NCBI GenBank assembly: GCA_002319925.1
Contig: DCFP01000162.1
Coordinates: forward strand, 10,529-20,305
Reading direction: 5' to 3'
Length of the DNA stretch: 9,777 nucleotides
Source: Holophagaceae bacterium UBA1801
Lineage (GTDB): Bacteria; Acidobacteriota; Holophagae; Holophagales; Holophagaceae
The notes below the pieces were generated by a model. That model ran no database searches. It had not been told where the DNA came from and saw only the letters and a list, made by a program, of their open reading frames with translations. Positions 6,629 to 9,777 of this stretch are shown piece by piece (the first letter of the stretch is position 1; the number at the start of each line of letters is the position of its first letter). The position numbers and the translations under genes are program-made.

Positions 6629-8332
6629 CTATCCCTTCCCGATCCCCGCGTCATGCACATCCCGAACGGCCCGGCCACTGGGGTCCACCAGGTTCTTGAA
6701 CGCGGCGTCCCATTCCAGGGCGATGGGCGTGCTGCAGGCCACGCTGCGCTCGAAGGGGACGCAGTTCACGGCGCTGGCCGACGGGAAGTGCTGCTCGAAG
6801 AGGCTGCGGTAGAGATAGGCCTCCTTGGTCTCAGGGGTCTTCACGGGGAAGCGTTCGGTGGCGCCGCGCATCATGCCGTCGGAGACTTCCTTCTCGGCGT
6901 AGGCCTTGAGGCCGTCGATCCAGCCGTAGCCCACGCCGTCGCTGAACTGCTCCTTCTGACGCCAGAGAATGGCATCAGGAATCCAGCCATCGAAGGCCTG
7001 GCGCAGTGGATACTTCTCGATGGGCTTCGGCCTTGGTGCGCGGTACGGAAGTTTCGCTTCCGGATCCATGCGCATGGCCACGTCCAGGAAGGCCACGTCC
7101 AGGAAGGGCACACGGGCCTCCACGCTCCAGGCCATGCAGGACTTGTTGGCTCGCAGGCAGTCGTAGAGATGCAGCTTCGAGAGCTTGCGCACGGTTTCCG
7201 CGTGCAGTTCCTTGCCACTGGGGGCCTTGTGGAAATAGAGGTAGCCGCCGAAGACTTCGTCGGCCCCTTCGCCCGAGAGAATCATCTTGATGCCCATGGC
7301 GTGGATCTTCCGCATCATGAGATACATCGGCGTGGAGGCCCGCACGGTGGTGATATCGAAGGTCTCCAGGTGGTAGATGACCTCCGAGAGGGCGTCCAAC
7401 CCTTCGTTCTGCGTGAAGTGCAACTCGTGATGGATGGAACCGATGTGGTCGGCCACCTGCTTCGCAGGCGCGAGATCCGGCGCGCCTTTGAGGCCCACGG
7501 AGAAGCTGTGGATTCGCGGCCACCAGCTGGGGCTCTGGCCGTCCTCCTCCACGCGCCCTTCGCGAAAGCGCGAGGCCACGGCGGATATCACGGAGGAATC
7601 CACACCGCCTGAGATGAGCACACCGTAGGGCACATCGCACATGAGCTGGCGCTTTACGGCGGCCTGCAGGGCCTCGCGCAGCTCCATGGCATCGTAGGGC
7701 CGGAAGTCGTCGAAACTTTCGCGCGCCCACTCGGGGTCGTAGTAGCGCTGGAAGCCCAGGTCCGCCTGATCGCCGCGGAAGAAGTGTCCCGGCGGAACCT
7801 CGCGGATGCGCTCGCAATGGCCCGCCAGAGCCTTCATTTCCGACGCCACGTGCAGGTTCTCGAAGCGGTCCCAGCCCACATACAGCGGGTTCACGCCGAT
7901 GGGATCCCGGGCGATGAAGTAGCTTCCCTTTCGCGGATCGTAGATGACGAAGGCGAAGATGCCGTTGATCTTGTTGAGCCAGGCGCGCGGCTCCATCTCG
8001 TCGTAGAGGTAGAGCAGCACCTCACAATCGGAAGCGGTCTGGAAGTCATGGCGCTCCCGCAGCTCCTTCTCCAGCTCCTTGTGGTTGTAGATCTCGCCGT
8101 TGACGGCCAGCACCGCGCCCGTGAGGGTATCCACGAGGGGCTGGGCACCGTGCTCCACATCCACGATGGAAAGGCGCTCGTGGACCAGGATGGCGTGCTC
8201 GTCGTGGTAGACGCCGCTCCAGTCGGGTCCGCGATGGCGCAGCTTCCGCCCCTGCGCGATGGCCTGGCGCCGCAGCTCGGCTGCATTGCAGCGGGAAGGA
8301 TCGATGTCGAGGATGGCCAGGATGCCGCACAT
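6629..8332 (-). CDS. asnB: Asparagine synthetase B (glutamine-hydrolysing)
   Basis: This complete 567-residue enzyme converts aspartate, glutamine and ATP to asparagine, glutamate, AMP and pyrophosphate in the cytoplasm. The N-terminal class II glutaminase domain (about 2-205) begins with the nucleophile Cys2 in MCGILAILDI and shows RHRGPD (33-38), HERLSIVD (51-58) and NGEIYNH (78-84). The synthetase domain (about 210-540) has the ATP-pyrophosphatase P-loop LISGGVDSS (239-247), SGEGADEVFGGY (353-364) and VEARVPFLD (404-412). Length and motif order match E. coli-type AsnB. The start at 8332 is fixed by the obligatory Met-Cys processing site, with GGAG about 8 nt upstream; the frame continues upstream but would bury Cys2. 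A leader peptide rich in Asn codons and a terminator precede it, so attenuation by asparagine supply is predicted. Of its 11 Asn codons, 10 are AAC. Confidence 0.97.
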   Translation of the reverse strand: MCGILAILDIDPSRCNAAELRRQAIAQGRKLRHRGPDWSGVYHDEHAILVHERLSIVDVEHGAQPLVDTLTGAVLAVNGEIYNHKELEKELRERHDFQTASDCEVLLYLYDEMEPRAWLNKINGIFAFVIYDPRKGSYFIARDPIGVNPLYVGWDRFENLHVASEMKALAGHCERIREVPPGHFFRGDQADLGFQRYYDPEWARESFDDFRPYDAMELREALQAAVKRQLMCDVPYGVLISGGVDSSVISAVASRFREGRVEEDGQSPSWWPRIHSFSVGLKGAPDLAPAKQVADHIGSIHHELHFTQNEGLDALSEVIYHLETFDITTVRASTPMYLMMRKIHAMGIKMILSGEGADEVFGGYLYFHKAPSGKELHAETVRKLSKLHLYDCLRANKSCMAWSVEARVPFLDVAFLDVAMRMDPEAKLPYRAPRPKPIEKYPLRQAFDGWIPDAILWRQKEQFSDGVGYGWIDGLKAYAEKEVSDGMMRGATERFPVKTPETKEAYLYRSLFEQHFPSASAVNCVPFERSVACSTPIALEWDAAFKNLVDPSGRAVRDVHDAGIGKG

Positions 8333-8355
8333 GGGAGGACTCCGGAAAAAGGGGG

Positions 8356-8394
8356 AAAAAGCAGAACCCCCGATCCGCCTTAGCGAATCGGGGG
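8356..8394 (-). terminator. Intrinsic terminator in the asnB leader (attenuator stem 3:4)
   Basis: In the minus-strand RNA, CCCCCGAUUCGC (8394-8383) pairs with GCGGAUCGGGGG (8378-8367) around a UAAG tetraloop, giving a 12-bp GC-rich stem with one U-G wobble. It is followed by UUCUGCUUUUU. The wobble position is a C-A mismatch if read on the other strand, which favours minus-strand function. It lies between the leader ORF and the asnB start, 34 nt before the ATG, so it would stop transcription before asnB. It might also serve as the end for read-through from the beta-helix gene. Confidence 0.8.
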
Positions 8395-8451
8395 TGGTCA
8401 GGGAACTGGTTGTGTCTAGGGTGCAACCTTCCCGGCCCACGCGCGATCCGC
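8383..8451 (-). promoter_or_regulatory. Predicted antiterminator hairpin of the asnB attenuator
   Basis: GCGGAUCG (8451-8444), inside the leader ORF, is identical to part of the terminator 3' arm and pairs with the terminator 5' arm CGAUUCGC (8390-8383; one G-U). The same hairpin continues inward with GUGG (8440-8437) to CCAC (8397-8394), GGGAA (8433-8429) to UUCCC (8405-8401) and GGUUG (8428-8424) to CAACC (8412-8408), closing on an 11-nt loop that contains the leader stop codon. About 22 pairs are possible. Forming it destroys the terminator. A competing early hairpin CGCGCG-GAU-CGCGCG (8454-8440) would sequester its outer strand unless a ribosome sits just upstream, on the Asn codons. Structures were found by eye; energies were not computed. 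Confidence 0.7.
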
Positions 8452-8496
8452 GCGAAGGAGCCGATTATTATTCTGATTGAGGAGGAAGGAAGTCAT
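8416..8496 (-). CDS. Asparagine-codon-rich leader peptide upstream of asnB
   Basis: A 26-codon ORF on the asnB strand begins MTSFLLNQNNNRLLR and ends KVAP-stop (TAG at 8418-8416). Codons 7, 9, 10 and 11 are Asn (all AAT), with Gln at 8. Its stop codon is 21 nt upstream of the terminator stem and 83 nt upstream of the asnB ATG. A short ORF crowded with codons for the pathway's end product, followed by mutually exclusive hairpins, is the signature of ribosome-mediated attenuation. A ribosome waiting on the Asn codons would cover the 5' arm of the CGCGCG hairpin and free the antiterminator strand. A ribosome reaching the stop would cover the inner part of the antiterminator and allow termination. 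The ribosome site is weak (ACGGG about 6 nt before the ATG). No other in-frame ATG, GTG or TTG start exists upstream before a stop at 8533-8535. Confidence 0.8.
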   Translation of the reverse strand: MTSFLLNQNNNRLLRADRAWAGKVAP

Positions 8497-8513
8497 CAGA
8501 AACCCGTTGAGCC

Positions 8514-8542
8514 AGGATCGTTCCCTGGGCGCTCAGTGTCAA
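8514..8542 (-). promoter_or_regulatory. Candidate promoter of the asnB leader transcript
   Basis: A perfect minus-strand TTGACA (8542-8537) is followed after 17 nt by GATCCT (8519-8514), a weak -10 element. The predicted transcript would begin near 8507, about 11 nt before the leader-peptide ATG, giving the short 5' end usual for leader-peptide attenuators. The arrangement resembles the candidate promoter of the Lrp-type regulator (TTGACA, then GATGCT). It lies in the 58-bp gap after the beta-helix gene, so asnB is probably transcribed separately. Confidence 0.5.
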
Positions 8543-8554
8543 GGACCCATCGAT

Positions 8555-9777
8555 TCACTGGAGTTCTGCCGATCCCGCATCGCAGTTCCCGACCCGCGGA
8601 AGGCCTCGCTGGTCCAGGGGGGGACATAGCGTGTTTGTTCCACCGTTCACCGCAGGGCTTCCCGGCGCGGGCAGACGCGTGAAGGTGGGTCCGCCATTGT
8701 CGGCAAGCGGCCCCAGGAGCGTATCTGCGAAGGTCACGCTGCTCGTGGCTTTCTTCTGGCCAGTTCCGGAGGGCCACTGATAGTTGCCGCCGCCCTCCTG
8801 ATAGGTGTCCGAAACATTACCGATCTCGGGCGTCGCGCACAGATTGTTGGCGAGGATGCAGTTCTTCAGCCATGTGTTGGCCGGCGTCCCGCTGCGAACG
8901 GCACCGCCCCAGGTCCCGCTGCAGACGTTGTCGGTGAGCGTCGTGTTCGAAACGTACATGGGGCCATTCAACTGAAGCGCAGACCCGAAATTCCCGGAGA
9001 CGTTGGCGGAGAAGGTGCAATCGGCGATGCGGCTGGTGGTCGTGGATGAATGCCAGATGGCCCCACCCATGGAGACGGAGGTATTGGCATCGAAGGTGCT
9101 GGAGACCACCGTCAACTCACTGTTCTGGGAATAGATGGCCCCGGAGAATCCGACCTTCGGGCTGGCGCTCAGGATGCGGTTGTGATGGAAGGTGCATGCA
9201 TTGATCAAGGATCGCGAACCGGAGTTCTCGTAGGTGTAGAGGAAGATCGCTCCGCCGTGATCGTTGGCACCGTTGTCGAGGAAGCGGCTGTTCTCCACGC
9301 GCAGGATCGCGTGGGCGGAGTTGTTGCTGATGCCATCGATGTAGACCGCCCCGCCGATCCCGCCCTTCCCATTCGGGCCCGCGTCCGCGCCGCCCCCGGT
9401 GCCCGTGGCTTTGCATCCACTGAACACGCAGTCCAGCAGCCACAATTCGCTGCCGAGGCTGTCGATGGCGCCGCCATTGGATCCACTGCAATCCTCGAAG
9501 GTGCATTGATCGAACCGCGCCCACTTCTGTCCGGGGCAATGAACTGCTCCGCCGCCCACATCGGGTCCCGAGGCAACGGCTCGGCAGTTGGTGAAGCGGC
9601 AGTCGATGACCGTGAGGGCACCATCCCAGTTCTCGACATTGATGGCGCCGCCGCTCTTGTCGTCATCGGTGCGGCCGCTGGTGACATGGCTCGCGTTCGC
9701 GTTGGCGAAGTCCATTCGCTGCACTGTGAAATCCACCAGCCAAGCCTTCTCCAGGATACGGGAGCCGCCGTTACCCT
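8555..9777 (-). CDS. Right-handed parallel beta-helix protein with choice-of-anchor-Q-type C-terminus (partial)
   Basis: The last 406 residues are present; the frame is open to the right edge, so the N-terminus (expected signal peptide) lies outside. The visible part is a chain of roughly 25-residue pectin-lyase-like coils with a recurrent pattern of a strand, a polar D/NCxF turn and GGAI/GGAV. Examples are VIDCRFTNC, FDQCTFEDCSGSNGGAI, LLDCVFSGC, VENSRFLDN with DHGGAIFL, and STFDANTSVSMGGAIW. The end, LLGPLADNGGPTFTRLP, then GSPAVNGGTN, DQRGLPRVGNCDAGSAE, is the typical C-terminus of secreted proteins annotated as choice-of-anchor Q. Such proteins are thought to be exported surface or secreted beta-helices; many resemble polysaccharide-binding or adhesive proteins, but no catalytic residues can be assigned. 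It runs in the same direction as asnB, without an obvious functional link. Confidence 0.88.
   Translation of the reverse strand, partial: GNGGSRILEKAWLVDFTVQRMDFANANASHVTSGRTDDDKSGGAINVENWDGALTVIDCRFTNCRAVASGPDVGGGAVHCPGQKWARFDQCTFEDCSGSNGGAIDSLGSELWLLDCVFSGCKATGTGGGADAGPNGKGGIGGAVYIDGISNNSAHAILRVENSRFLDNGANDHGGAIFLYTYENSGSRSLINACTFHHNRILSASPKVGFSGAIYSQNSELTVVSSTFDANTSVSMGGAIWHSSTTTSRIADCTFSANVSGNFGSALQLNGPMYVSNTTLTDNVCSGTWGGAVRSGTPANTWLKNCILANNLCATPEIGNVSDTYQEGGGNYQWPSGTGQKKATSSVTFADTLLGPLADNGGPTFTRLPAPGSPAVNGGTNTLCPPLDQRGLPRVGNCDAGSAELQ

Noticed and set aside
7076..7105. Perfect 15-bp tandem duplication inside asnB (FLDVA repeated)
   Set aside because: The E. coli enzyme has FLDKKFLDVA at the same place, with the same length, so this is not an insertion but natural internal similarity.
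8333..8440. In-frame upstream extension of asnB to 8440
   Set aside because: AsnB needs Cys at position 2 after Met removal, which fixes the start at 8332. The extension overlaps the terminator and leader.
6370..8457. An 18-bp identical sequence (CGCGCGATCCGCGCGAAG) at 6370-6387 and 8440-8457
   Set aside because: One copy is coding (PRDPRE in the dehydrogenase) and the other forms the leader's CGCG hairpin. The low-complexity palindromic GC sequence and lack of extended similarity suggest coincidence.
1..9777. CRISPR arrays, tRNA or rRNA genes, insertion sequences, phage genes, toxin-antitoxin pairs
   Set aside because: No regularly spaced repeats, tRNA-like cloverleaf, transposase or phage protein motifs were seen on either strand.

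Overview
The window comes from a GC-rich, Gram-negative-type bacterium. The evidence is an OmpA-family peptidoglycan-anchored protein, signal peptides and a strong preference for C or G at the third codon position. The overall style recalls Acidobacteriota such as Holophagaceae, but that is an impression from memory and nothing here proves it.

Layout. Positions 1-2112, minus strand: a run read from right to left as an Lrp/AsnC-family regulator, a small DUF2917-like protein, an EamA/DMT-family exporter and the start of a PhzF-family enzyme that runs off the left edge. It looks like a small-metabolite export and modification unit with its own amino-acid-type regulator. Positions 2527-3354, plus strand: an exported OmpA-family protein. 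Positions 3527-3973, minus strand: an exported stand-alone Cache-domain protein, convergent with the OmpA gene. Positions 4348-6434, plus strand: an AraC-family regulator followed 44 bp later by an extended short-chain dehydrogenase (dihydroflavonol/aldehyde-reductase type), probably regulator and target. Positions 6435-6628: an intergenic stretch packed with three inverted repeats. Positions 6629-8332, minus strand: a complete glutamine-dependent asparagine synthetase, asnB. Positions 8333-8554: the asnB control region. Positions 8555-9777, minus strand: the C-terminal part of a right-handed beta-helix surface protein with a choice-of-anchor-Q-type end, cut by the right edge.

The most notable element is the asnB leader. 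A 26-codon ORF (8496-8416, minus) starts MTSFLLNQNNNRLLR, with four Asn codons in a five-codon block. It is followed by a 12-bp GC-rich hairpin with U-rich tracts (8394-8356) just upstream of asnB. A segment inside the leader ORF repeats the 3' arm of that terminator (GCGGAUCG). It can therefore pair with the terminator's 5' arm, as the nucleus of a long competing hairpin (8451-8383). This is the architecture of ribosome-mediated transcription attenuation as known for trp, his, leu, ilv, thr and phe operons, here apparently reading charged tRNA-Asn to control asparagine synthesis. I know of no classical asparagine leader-peptide attenuator. Asn control of synthetase genes is best known through AsnC in enterobacteria and T-boxes in Firmicutes.
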